From positions 62,001 to 126,000 of the forward strand of contig WEDG01011981.1 of assembly GCA_017591395.1 (NCBI GenBank): a stretch of 64,000 nt of DNA, given 5' to 3'. Below, piece after piece: positions 25,181 to 36,980 of this stretch. Under the pieces are notes generated by a model, which worked only from the letters and a program-made list of their open reading frames with translations, made no database searches and was not told the DNA's origin. Within the stretch, counting starts at the first letter, position 1. Each line of letters opens with the position of its first letter. The stretch comes from Schistocephalus solidus. Its lineage: Eukaryota; Platyhelminthes; Cestoda; Diphyllobothriidea; Diphyllobothriidae. The position numbers and the translations under genes were made by a program.

Positions 25181-28100
25181 ATTTTTGGCCTATCAGGTCC
25201 AATCTCCTAGGCCATTTTCTGGTTCAACCGTTACGTTTATAAAAAAGTAAATGACCATGAACAACTGATCAATTTGGCACTGAGTTTAAAGTCATAAATA
25301 AAGTTTTCGTATTAAGTCAAATAAGCTTTTACTTAAACAATGAAACTGTTATCCCCGAATTTTCACTTATGTCATTTTGAGGTATTTAAGGCTATTTTCA
25401 CCTAAAAATTAAGTCATTCTCACTGCATGGTCTTAAGCACGTTCTAGATCTTGTGAAGGAAGAAATCTTGCTCGGTCCTTGGGCGTTATTTGATGAAATA
25501 GGAAAAGATGACAGCGTCTTTCTCGAGCTCCCTGTTTTTTTACCAGTTTGTGACTTTATATATTTTTAAAACGATAATTCTGCTTTAAAATACATAATGT
25601 GTTTGGTATATATATAGGGGTAACGACCTCACGCTCACTGAGCGAAATAAATGCTCATCAACTTACCAAGTTATTGATTCTGTTCCGTTAATTAACCCCT
25701 AGGTCATTACTGTAAAAGCGATCCTTGAAAATAATCATAGATTTGACCGATTCTTCAATGACAACATTCACACAAATAGTGTATGGAACGGTAAAAATCA
25801 GAACTCATTTATAATGAAATTATCAAACATTTACTCGATTACTGATCTGTTTTAAATTAACTATTTATATGCCCCAGCAGTTGTCTAAAGTGCGGTCTTA
25901 AAATGTATTCTGAATACAATAAACAACTGTAGATTGTGCTATTGCATAACACAACTGGTGCATGTGATACTAAACAGGCCGATATAAGCTATACGTGACT
26001 GCTTTGTCAAAGCAATCTATCACATAGTAGGCCCTCTGCGTTTAATATTACTTTGAACACTATGTAACTCAGCTGTCCGGTTAAAACTGTAAAAAACACA
26101 CGCTGCGAGTTACGACCTGCTTAAAATAATTCCGGCTAACTCAGTCTGCTCGACGATAAAACAATAAGCAAGGAATAACGGGTAAAGTTCTCTTTATATT
26201 TCTAATTACCACATCCTTAATTGCAAAAGTGGTAACCTTACTTTTTGTCGAATTAATCTACATAAAGCTAATTTAGATTTAGTTGGAATATTTTGGACTA
26301 AACGGAATGTACATTGTTGGAGTTTTTTTTAATTTTGCTTATTCCGGATCTTATTTTGCTTTGACGTCATAAATGACGAAGGAGGAAACCAGACATGCAG
26401 TCGAAATACATCCTCCCTATTTCTGTCACAAAACCCACCCATATATTTAAGTAGTGGTCAGAAGTGTATTTACTTTGCGTGCTCACTATGTTAGAGACCA
26501 ATAGGGATTGGCAGTTCAGTAAGGGATTATGAAATTTCAGAAATTGTATAATTATCGTTTCCCGCGAAAATTAAAGTGTGCTTCTATTTTTAGCCAATTT
26601 TAATTGATAGGTCCTTCCCATAAAACATTTACATTTCTCGAAGCTTTTGATTACATAAAGTAAGCAAACTTTTGAGAGTTACATCAGTAAATTGACTTTA
26701 AGATAAAAATTCCCGACAAATGTTCTTTGGCAATATCATTTTTGAAGCAAGCATTGCAAAACCTGAAACAGATATTGGTCAAAATTATCTCCCAAAAATA
26801 AATGTAATTCATCCTTGAACGTATTTCGCAGCTTGAAGTTTTTATCGTATACAATTTCATGAATATATACAGTTTGTAATTTATTTTGAAATATTTAAAA
26901 GTTTAATAAAATTCTTATAAACTGAGCAAGCCTGTATAGAACGTATTGTGATTATCTCAAATGAGGTTAACTGTATCGCAAAAATAGGGCAGTTAGAACA
27001 TTTTTTCAATATGTACTTGAGATGGAAGATAACACATTTAAATTCAAAAATAGTGCACGCTTTATGTTCTATTTTAAAATATTGTGTTCAGAATTATACC
27101 TGATTTCTTCTCCGACGATGCTACGACTTCGTTATATTTATATTTCCAATAAGATAACCAGAAATCTCTTACTAAAAATATTTCTGAATTTGAGGTTTGA
27201 AACCCAGATCTAAAACATTTTGCATCAAATGCATGGCGCTACAACAAGCTCCGATTTGCTAAGAATGAGTTTGTTGTTCTTTTTCAGCAAGGCTAGACCC
27301 CAAACCTAAACCCACATCCTGCAGTTATTACAGTACCTAGTTTTTGTTTAGTCACATGTTTTGAAGCAGCAGTATTTGGACATTAAGTGGGAAATAAAAA
27401 CCAATTTCGTCGCTCCCATAGACCAAGTTCATAAAAAAAGAATACATTTGATTGCTTCGCATTTTTGCTACTAAATATTTGTATTCTGAGTAAATTAAAT
27501 TAGTTTACCACTTTCAATTCTAAGTGAACTTGCCTGTTTGAACAGGGATATTAAAGGATCCATACGGAAGGAGGAAGCTAAGTGGGAAATTCTAAGTATC
27601 GATCTTCATCGGTTACAATTGTCTAGGTAATATCACATATAATCATGCAAAATGCACCTTGTAGACATTTGTGAAGAGCAGGCATTTGAACTTTTGAAGA
27701 CGTTTGGGTATTATTTACAAAAGGTTCGTGAATTCCGTTTAGGGTATAAAAGATAGCATTTAGTTTCTTATTTAAAAAATTTCGAGCTAAATGCTCCCTG
27801 CTCAAGTTTGCTTCATTATTTTGGCTGTTTACGAAAGTTCTCTGCTGATTGAAAAAATATTAGAACCCTGGTATCTCATCGTTTCAGTTACTCATACATT
27901 TTCTTGAAACAGAATTGAAATACATTAAAAGATTTTCAGATTTTAAACTGATAGATTCTTATAACTGATCAAGTAAATAACCTCAAACTACAAAGATAAC
28001 CAACTAGAAAAATGCTCTGGTTGCTCTAAAAGAAGATGCAGCGATATCGGAGTTACGTTTGTAAATAGCAATGGAAGTTGAGATCGTTGCTTGTAATCCC

Positions 28101-28499
28101 TATTGTAATCAGCTTAATAACATCTCACCCAGGTAAAGGAATTCAATTCTGAAATAGCTGATAAACTGAAAATCACTACTGAAATTTCCAGACAGAATAC
28201 AAAAAATATATTTTCAACAAATGCCATAGACGTTGTAAATAAAGACACCATTTAAAAAACGCGTGCTTACGACCTGCTCCTGTAGCAATGTTAAGTGCTT
28301 CCGAAAGAGAAATGGACTCAAAGGGGAGACAGAGGTGAAAGGAGAAATAAGAGCAATAAGTGAATGAAAGTGGGACCAGGTCTAAGCATGCGGAAGAAAG
28401 CGAACGGCCTAGGGACGTGTTTTGGCAGTTGCGCTCGAGATTGCGTTTAGCATGAAAAAGGGCTAAATAAAGCATCAAAGCCGAGGATTGAAAGAATCG
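25181..28499. other. Non-coding stretch downstream of the channel gene
   Basis: AT-rich sequence without a recognisable gene or repeat. Confidence 0.45.
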
Positions 28500-28771
28500 G
28501 TAGGGAAAGAGTTAACTATAAAGTTCGCCCTCCTAATTGGCAGAAAATGTTAAAGGTGTGGGAGTCAGTCCTGTGAGTATAGGTCCAACGAATTGCACTT
28601 CAGCATTTGTGGATAAAGTTCTTTGCGTTTGTCTACTTCGGTGAACAGGGAGGTGGTCGAAATAACTGAGCTTGGTATGGGCACCCCTTCTTATAAAATA
28701 CTCTCTTGTCATTTGTCACATAAGCTGGCTTCTTAGCTTCAAGGCGCAAGGTTCTGAGTTAAGACGAGTTG
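28500..28771 (-). other. Probable 3' untranslated region of the Kv1 gene (start only)
   Basis: Sequence directly after the channel stop codon on the minus strand. I found no convincing AATAAA signal close to the stop, so the mRNA end is not placed. Confidence 0.3.
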
Positions 28772-31322
28772 TCAGTTTGGGGGACAGGCGTGTCTTTTCA
28801 AGCCAATAGAGCGACTTGACTTTAACATTGTCGCTAATTCACCTTTCTTCAACTCTAGAGAGGACCTCCGAAGAGAATGTGCAGAAAGGCCTTCGGCGTA
28901 CGAACCAAATGTTTTCTTGAAAGGATTACTTATAACATTGAACAAACTAGGTACTTTGCTTGGAGTGCCAGGGGGAGATGAGGTGGTTGGCAGTGCAACG
29001 AGGACACCAGTAAGCCTTTCAAAATTATCACTTGTTGCAGAAGCAGAAGAACAAGAGGAGTTTCGAAGTGTATTGTCCTTAGTTTCTTGGAGAAACAATT
29101 TAGTAACGGGATTGGAGACCAGCTCCGTTTGATCAGGTGGGGATTGCAAGCAGGCATTTGTATCATTCTGGTCGTTGGCACTTGAAGAATGGCCAATAGT
29201 CGTTATTCGTTCATTAGACGCCGCAAGTTCCACCGTCTGTCCATTGTTCACCTGTAGATATAAGTCTGTGGTCGGACTGCCTTGCAATACAGAATCATGA
29301 TGAGGTTTTTTGGCAAGGCCACTGCGAAACTTTGTCTTTTCTCCCATTCTTAGGCTACTACCGGTCAAATGCTGCCGAGGTTCACTGAAAATGGAACCCT
29401 CAAATGTGGTGCACTCGAAGAAGCCCTCATTTGCACGAGAACTATGTTTGGTTTTAGGAAAAAGAGTGGAATTCGAGCCACTTGGGCTGGATGTCTTACA
29501 AGAAGGACAGGAAGAGACAGTCACAAAAGTCTGTTTCTCCTCAGTGTCCGTCTCCCGATGGTAGAAGTAATTGAAATTGGACACAATCACGGGCACTGGC
29601 AATGCAATGGTGAGGACACCGGCAATTGCACATAGGGAACCCACTAACTTGCCCCAGACCGTCACTGGTCTCATGTCACCGTAACCCACCGTTGTCATAG
29701 TGACGACGGCCCACCAGAATGCATCGGGGATGCTGCGGAAGAAGGTTTTCTCTGCATCGATCTCCGCAAAGTAAACGGCTGAAGAGAAGAGAATAACGCT
29801 GATCAGAAGGAAGAATACAAGGAGGGCCAATTCACGAATACTGGCTTTTAATGTTTGACCAAGAATTTGCAGTCCCTTTGAATGGCGAGATAGTTTAAAG
29901 ATGCGAAAAACACGAACCAGTCGAATGACTCGGAGAATTGTTAGTGACATTGCCTGATTCTGACGTTTTGAGTCATCTGCGATTACAGTTCCAAGTGTGA
30001 TGAAATAAGGGATGATGGCAACAATATCAATGAAGTTCATAATATTCCTGAAGAAAGTCATCTTCTGGGGGCAAGATGCAAATCGAACCAACAGTTCAAA
30101 TGTAAACCAAATAATACAAACTGTTTCAATAATAAAGAACGGCTCAGCGAGATGAGGGATGTCGTCTTCTTCGATAATTATATCATTAAACAGGTCTTCC
30201 CAGTGTGCACTTTCAGCAGAAGGGTAAGATTTCATTATTTTTCGCGCATTGACAGCATTCGGAGCATCCGCCCGTTCAATAAAATTTGCTGCCAAGGTCA
30301 AACTAGGGGTGGTCGAGCTCGGAAGAGCACAAATCTGCCGTGTTGTTCTGTTAGTAATTCGATAGTGCTTAAAGTTTGGAAGTGTCTCGATGCAAAATAT
30401 GACGATGGAAAGAACGATAACAAATACGGAACAAATAGCTATGCATCTCGCAGCTAATGAGCTCTCAGGATACTCGAAAAGTAGCCAAACCTTCCGCTGA
30501 AATTCATTGTCTGGAAGTAGTTTAATTTCTTCCTTAATGAAACCCTCGTCATCGCGGTACTTTTCGATGGCGTCCTCATCCAATTCGTAAAAACTTATCT
30601 CTTCCGTGAATACATCAATAGGCACATTCACGGGCCGGCGCAGTCGACCTCCACTCTGGTAGTAATAAAGAATGGCATCAAAGCACGGCCTATTCCTATC
30701 GAAAAAGTATTCGTTTCGAAGTGGATCATAGTGTCGATTGCGCTTTCTAGGGTTGCCCAGCAGGGTGTTTGGAAACCGATTAAGTGTCTTCAGTTGAGTT
30801 TCAAAGCGCAGACCGGAGACGTTGAGGACAATCCGCTCATCGTCATATTTTCGGCGTTCACCGCAAGGGATTTCGTACCCTATAAACTGGTTCTTGCTGG
30901 TAATTTGCAAGCTTGGGCGTATGTTTTCCCCTGTCCCGTACACGGAAAACTGTGTGGTCGGATCTTGACCCGGGATGGACGTCCCAGTCGTCATCTCCAA
31001 CGGAACATCTGATTGACTGGTTGTCTGACAGGTATTTTGACGCACAAAGGGGGGACCACTCTTCTTAGAGGTCGTGACAGTCTTGCTCTTGGCAGAAGGT
31101 ACAAACTGAGCAACCGAACTGAATGAAACTGTTGTTTGCGCGGTATCCGCATTAGTTTCATTGATTGGCGAGTTAGAATCGTTTTCACCTCCGGGTTTTA
31201 AAGGGGTTGTCGTTGTAATCGAGGGTGCAGTTGCATTGGCCAAAAATCCGCTGCCTGGCAGACCAGTTCCACTATAGCCAGATGCGCCGGGAAGGTTACT
31301 GTAAGCGCGGACGTTGTACTGA
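28772..31322 (-). CDS. Kv1: Kv1 (Shaker-type) voltage-gated potassium channel alpha subunit, 3' terminal coding exon
   Basis: Forms the K+-selective pore of a voltage-gated plasma-membrane channel and should assemble as a tetramer through its T1 domain. Residues are numbered from the in-frame TTG at 31243; 26 more residues lie upstream in this exon. T1 spans about 136-235 ([15 protein letters not shown], then [19 protein letters not shown]). S1 is about 264-285, S2 367-389 and S3 399-421. S4 is about 434-454 with R438, R441, R444, R447, K450 and R453. S5 is 471-493, the TVGYGD filter 518-523, and S6 531-557 with PVP at 549-551. The S1-S2 linker is long (about 77 residues) with an N-glycosylation sequon, NRT, at 298. 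The residue matching Shaker T449 is Arg (R525). The tail is about 255 residues, Ser/Thr-rich, ending HACPPN with no PDZ ligand. The first in-frame ATG (M84) lies well inside. A 3' splice acceptor at the exon edge shows that the start codon is in an upstream exon. No frame break. Confidence 0.96.
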
Positions 31323-31342
31323 CTGGGAAGAGAAAAGAAGGA
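31323..31342 (-). promoter_or_regulatory. 3' splice acceptor of the Kv1 exon
   Basis: On the minus strand a nearly pure pyrimidine run is followed by CAG (AG at 31324-31323). The frame stays open across this point but reaches a TAG soon after with no ATG between, so the exon begins here. The first exon base (31322) is the third base of a split codon. A second AG four bases in is a possible alternative acceptor. Confidence 0.8.
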
Positions 31343-33847
31343 CGCATGTAAACATTTCTAGAGGACCTTTTTCGTGATGTTACCTAGGGGTGGATTAGAT
31401 CCCACTGCAAGTGGCTAACTGAAATAGGTATTAAAAGGCTGCCGCTATTAGATTGCTTTTTACGTGGTTTTTACAGAGGATTTTCTCTGCTCTCTGAGCC
31501 AGAAATGCTTGTATGAAAGTGATTGCCGTGTTACACAGAGCCAGTTTGCTCGCAATAATTGTGCGTGCCACGAAAAAAACAAATCTCAGTATTTTGGAAG
31601 GAATAGGGTTGACGAACAAATCTGGTAAAAGCAGTTAAACAGACTTGAAATGAAAAAGGCTCCCCTGATTCCATTCGAAGATAGGATTCAGTTGACGAAA
31701 AGAGCCAACCATACTAGAAAACCAACGAGCCAGCAAGGCACCCACACGCAGACAAATGAAAACTTGTCTCCATAATCCTGTGCTTAGCAAGAAATCAAAA
31801 CAGTTCTGACAGCGGTGGAGAGCGAACCAACAAAACACGCGTTCTGGTAGACTTGGAGTAACTGCTGTCTTAAAACTTTCTTTCAGGGTTAATTTTGCAA
31901 ATCGCAAACACTCATTTTGGTTCGCAGTACTTTTATAAAACAAAATAGTCCTAGAGTTACTGAAGTAATCAAATTTGGCGAATACACGGGCAAAAACAAG
32001 AGAAAAGAGGTGACGAAAAGGCGAAATTTACAAGAATTCCTCTGACTGACTGCAAATGACATGATTACGGTTATATTTAGTTTATATAGTTTAAGAAAAG
32101 CTTAATTGACCTTTTAATGCATTAGTCTAAAAGGTTAAAATATAACAGCATACTTTGGCAAAATGGGTGTGAGTCCCTATGTCACGACAGGGAAGGTCTA
32201 CAAGCCCAAAGACAATGCTTAACCTAAAAAAGCGCTTTGATTGTGAGCTGGTAGTGAACGCAAACGTTAAGTGAAGCATGGTTACCGGTTAAATTTGCTA
32301 GGTGTTAAAGAAGGTACTATTTTAAAGTTTCCTTTCAACTTCATTTGCGGTTCCAATTTTAAGAATACTGATCTGCGTTTGAAGCTTTGCAGAAATAATT
32401 TTTTAAGAGTATGGCTGCACGATACCAAACTTGTATTGCGAGAAAAAATGATCATTTGAATAAGATTGCATACTCACAACTACGGATTTGCATTGGCTGA
32501 GTGGCCAGGTACAAGATGCAAGATCAGCACATCTTTTGACTCATTATTTGCAAACAAGTTTTCTTATTCCACCACCCAATGGTTTTGTTCCTGCATAATC
32601 AAGGTATTCTAACCGGTTCATGTGGACACTCGTCAGCTTCTGGTCGAGTTTTGCATTAAATGAGCAAGCAGACAAATATAACTTCAGACTTACTCCGTTG
32701 AGTTAATAAACGAACAAATCTTTACGGATACAAATGTGTGTATATTCATAAAATTAATTTTATTGTCCTAATCTCCGATTCTAAATGAGTAGTCCTATTA
32801 TTTCAATAACATTGATTACATAAACAGAAGTTTTTACATGACTACTTAAAATTATCTCTATTTATATAATCTTGTTAGTTTGTTCAGATATTTGCCTTCA
32901 AGTTCAAGAGCAACAAACGTTCTAAGAAACATTATCAAATGACCCAAAATTACCTACTCTGCATTAATTGAACATAAATTAAGTCTTGTTTTAGCATTAT
33001 TCCATATAACCTCAAGAAAATAAGGCAACCATAACTTATAAGTGTCTAAGTGGCATTGTTTACTAGATCTCTGCAACAATTTGCATCTGATTTTCCTCAC
33101 AACCATTTATGTACCTCACAGAATTCCGTTTTCTGTTTCAGAGAACCCTTTAGTTATTCAGTCTTCTCTGCTCTGAGTTAATGTATTCAATGACCTGTAA
33201 TATATGCCTACTTATGTCTCACAAAACTCAGAAAACCTTATTCCAGCATATGTCTAAAGACTTCACCCATCAGCATGCATTGAACTAGAATAGAACGAAG
33301 GCTAGTAAATTTAATGCAACATTTCCCAGACATTTCAGCCCCTACTATCTTTGCAAAATAACAGATGTGGAGCAATATTTCATGCAAAGCTTACAAAACG
33401 CAGTGATATCGCATCAGCATTTTTTATATTGGGCAAATAAAGCTCTTTTCCCAGCGATCGCATCGAATTCTTCCCAATTTTGATATTGTCAATTCTACGT
33501 TACGATGCTGCTCTGAAAGGACGGTTGACGGTGATTTTTTCGAAAACGCCATACTAAATAATTTAATACAAAATGCCTAAAACGCATTTAAATTGTCTTT
33601 CAATCTACTCCGTAGTTAAGTGCTGAACAGATGGCAGCAAACATTACTTTGATTGCTTCACAGGTAAAACTACCGCATTTAGTTTGACAGTAAGAATTAC
33701 GGGAGACATTTGAATACAAAAGCGCAGTGATAAATCACTGAGACACCGAATTCATTTTAGGAAGTTTCTCACAATAAAAGCTGGAAACATACGAACTGTC
33801 ATTTTTTGCCTGTTTCACTTAATTCTAGGTTGCTTCGTTCATAAGAT
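31343..33847. other. Probable intron of the Kv1 gene, otherwise unremarkable
   Basis: Lies immediately upstream of the acceptor on the minus strand, so at least its left end is intronic. I found no exon supplying the channel N-terminus here and no recognised repeat. Confidence 0.45.
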
Positions 33848-34106
33848 GACAAGGGAGACTGGAATGGCCATTTTCTGGCTTATTAGCCGTTGTCAGCCAG
33901 TCATACCCAACCACCACCCGAGGATCGAACCCACGACCCATTGATCAGAAGTCATACGTTCTAACCATTGAGCCACGGGCTCGTTGGTTTGCTGGTTGGC
34001 ATCAGGAATATTGACTTGCATTTGGGTGCGGCGCCACCTGGGATTTGGTAAGACTGGCTTACATTGGTTTAATAAGTCAGAAATGGCCATTCCAGTCTCC
34101 CTTGTC
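33848..34106. mobile_element. Foldback (MITE-like) element with a tRNA-like core
   Basis: Perfect 26-bp terminal inverted repeats (33848-33873 and 34081-34106, starting gacaagggagactggaatgg) continue inward imperfectly for about 60 bp each. On the minus strand the interior holds a tRNA-like sequence with an A box (TGGCTCAATGG) and a B box (GGTTCGATCCT). The whole is about 259 bp with no coding capacity. No target-site duplication was evident. It may be a short non-autonomous DNA element that captured a tRNA-derived SINE, or two SINE tails joined head to head. Confidence 0.7.
33915..33985 (-). ncRNA. tRNA-derived (SINE-like) segment inside the foldback element
   Basis: Reads CCCGTGGCTCAATGGTTAGA with a TTCTGA-containing anticodon-like loop and the T-arm text GGGTTCGATCCTCGG. 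The D stem and T arm fold partly (a possible TCT anticodon), but the anticodon stem has mismatches and the acceptor stem closes over only about four pairs. It is therefore a pol III promoter relic of a SINE type and not a working tRNA gene. Confidence 0.55.
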
Positions 34107-36769
34107 TTTGTCAGCAATATTAATCTGCAAAAAACGACATTTTCCAATTTTGCACATTCTCGAAGAAAGAGCAATATTCGGTTCATCAAAAAACGGACAG
34201 AATGTATAAAGTATAGCATTGATTCAGTTAGTAATTACATTAACCAATCAAAATTTATTTCCACTTGGAAATATGGCTATTTTATGGTCTTTTACCTTTT
34301 CGTCAAAAACTCTAACGTAATGATTATCAGCAAGTATTTGAGAAGGGCCGCCAGAAAAGCCAAAAGACCCTTTCTTGTCCGTATCGGCAGAACTTCTCAA
34401 ATATTATTGCTACCTGAATCAACTGCTTACTTGTCAATCGTTATTTAAAGCAGACTTGAGAGTTGGAGAGATGATGAAACTGTTTGAGTGGCATCGTTGT
34501 TCTAACTGATGACAGCATCTTAATAATGAACTTCCATGATTTCGGCTCTTCCCAGCCGAAATTACTGACATCGCTTCCTGACGACGTTTAATAAGCCAAA
34601 CGTTTTCTTCGATTCTCCGTAGTCAAACCAAATTGAAAACACGTGCTTTTCATGGACTTCTCTCAAAATTCATCTCCCTGGATATTGATTTTTCATTACC
34701 TAAACTCTTACTTTTTAATGCATTATGGCAACTGGATCATATTTACAAGGTCAGTTTAGAACACGTTAATAAAATGTATTATTTACTTGCAAATGTAAAT
34801 ATTCATGTACACGTACGTTTACTTATACCAACGGCTGCACGTACTATTGTCCGAGTATTTCAAGCATAGTTCTTTGCTCGAAAGATATGAGGTTTTATTT
34901 ATGGAGTTCGACGCACATAGTGATGTCTTTTCTAAGATTATCTAAGCAAGCTATCAAAATGTGAGTAGTGATGCATACTGTGCATACTACAGAGCCTTTT
35001 TCTGGGAGCTGGAATTTTTCTTAACTAACATTTTGTAAATTGGCGAGAACGCAGTGCAATTGAAACATAACTGTAGTCAAGTATAATGCAAGATGCAGCA
35101 GTTCCGTCAGCAACACATTCAAAATATGTACTTTGCTAAATATTCAAAAAGGAAGCAATTTAAATACTATAACATGCTTAGGCAGTTCGAGCTCAGAGGT
35201 TTCTACATAGAAGGCATGAGTTAAATCCAGATATTTCACATGCGTCTATATGCATTCACAAATTGCATCCATGATCCAACCCAGGTAGGAAGGAAGCACT
35301 TCATGGCTAATAGGCTGGTGGATGGAAAAGTGCTAGACGAGCTATAAACAACTGGTTAGCCATTCTGTCGCAGGTAAAACTTACTTTTTAGCACGCACAG
35401 CGATGGGACCATCTAAAACATCAACAGGTTCCGTGAAGGGGCAAAGGTGTTGAAGGCTAGAACACTTGACTAGAAGCAAAGTAGAATACGCAGGGAATAC
35501 TATAATAATTAGGGAACCTCGCCAGCAGCGTTTGTTAAGATGTAAGACAAAGTGTATCCAGCTGCGGCTACGTTTAATAAGAATATGTTCAGTAATGATG
35601 GGCAGGAGCATAATTTGGTGCAGGACAGTCGGATGAAAATCAATCAATTAGGCAGTAAATATGTAATGAACGTTCATTTCATATTGGTAGTTTTTCGAAA
35701 CTTAAGTAAACTTTTTTATTAAACTTTAGGTCACATTCATTAATCCATAGCTGCTTTCGTTGATAAGGTACATATATTCATAGATTTTGCGTTTTAATGC
35801 CCTTATTTTCCTATCCGTAACCTCTACGCGCAGTTACCACCCTCGGTTCCGATCGCTGCAAAACATTTCAATGCCTTAAGCACCCTTCGCACTTTTGAGG
35901 GTATCGTTTGATGAAAAGTATTATTGATGAAACTTAGAAACACATGAATTAAGTTTATTTTTTTTCCTTTCCTTGATACACCAGTGATAACCTTGATCTA
36001 AATACTACAACGTCGAATGTTTAAACCCGATCTTAAATGAGATTTGAAAATTTAAACTCACTTTTGAGTGATACTCACTGATGTGTCTCGAGTAATTAAC
36101 AAAACTTGGGCCTTACCATTTTAGATTTTATCTCTGGGACTAGAACCAACGCAGGCTTCAGCAATTATTGCTTCGTACAAGTAAAGAGTAAAGAAAGATT
36201 ACAGAGCATGGGTTGTTAAGCTTCGACTTCCAAAATGTGTAGTCTGCAAATAGGTTTAGCTTTCGCGTTTCTGCAAGTCAATTCGTTGATTGTGTTTATC
36301 TTTTTCCAAGGTTTATCAGGCATGAGAAGGAATTTCAACATTTAGATGTAAACTGCACTTGCAGAAAAATCACTTTATATTCTCGGTAATTTTTTCATTA
36401 TATATGTTGATTGCAAAGATAAATTTACATTGAATGTAACCATATTTGGCCAAACTCATACTCTTGCTGGATAAACTGGCAAAAAATAAGTTTTGTATTT
36501 AAATTAACAGAAATGTCAAAGAATTTAAAAGGCCCCATTAGCCTAGCACCGTTAGATGGGTAGCTGACTTCTTAAAGGCCAACTTAGGGTTACGTTTTTA
36601 AATTTAAAAGGTCGATGTCCAAGCCTTTGTCTCTCTTTACATTCCAGCCCGAAAGGACCAAAAGCCTGCCTGAAATGTCAGTTGCAGTTAGGTTGAGCTA
36701 TATTTAGTTACCCTTCTTGCATCTATAATACTGAACTTGCTTCCTGCTATTCAATCTTCTGCCCAACAA
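34107..36769. other. Non-coding stretch, nothing recognised
   Basis: Several 60-150-residue frames exist but have no domain or codon pattern that I trust. No repeat identified. Confidence 0.45.
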
Positions 36770-36980
36770 CAGCGGCCGTCAAGCTGCACAAATATCCACG
36801 CAGAGGTCGAGGCAGCAAACGCGAAAAAAAAAAACGATCAGTAAAAGGCCGCCAATTTCAGCCAGTCATTAAAAACACTGATCGATATTAGTAGTATGCG
36901 CTTTGAAAATGGAAAGCCGGTCAAGCTTTCCGAAACGTCAATGACAATGCAAGCCTATGCCGGTGAGCAATTTATACTTA
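36770..36980 (+). repeat. R1 repeat family, copy 3 (5' truncated)
   Basis: Matches the 3' third of R1: 'cagcggccgtcaagctgcacaa' is close to copy 2 at 13915-13945, followed by 'gaggtcgaggcagcaaacg', 'cgatca', and the terminal foldable segment at 36899-36944. It has no open frame. Confidence 0.65.
36899..36944 (+). ncRNA. Hammerhead-like fold at end of R1 copy 3, best stem II
   Basis: CGCT (36899-36902), TTGAAAA (36903-36909), one T, stem II GGAAAGC (36911-36917) with loop CGGTCAA and GCTTTCC (36925-36931) giving seven perfect pairs, GAAAC (36932-36936), then GTC (36937-36939). The 3' strand of stem I has decayed (AATG instead of AGCG). Confidence 0.45.

Noticed and set aside
28917..31188. Several 65-100-residue frames on both strands across the potassium channel exon
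   Set aside because: They lie inside the well-supported minus-strand channel frame and show no domains. They are shadows of its codon usage.
33893..34448. Frames of 108 and 154 residues over the foldback element
   Set aside because: The text PVAQWLERMTSDQ is a translation of a tRNA-like sequence, a well-known false protein, and the plus-strand frame crosses the element border without any domain.
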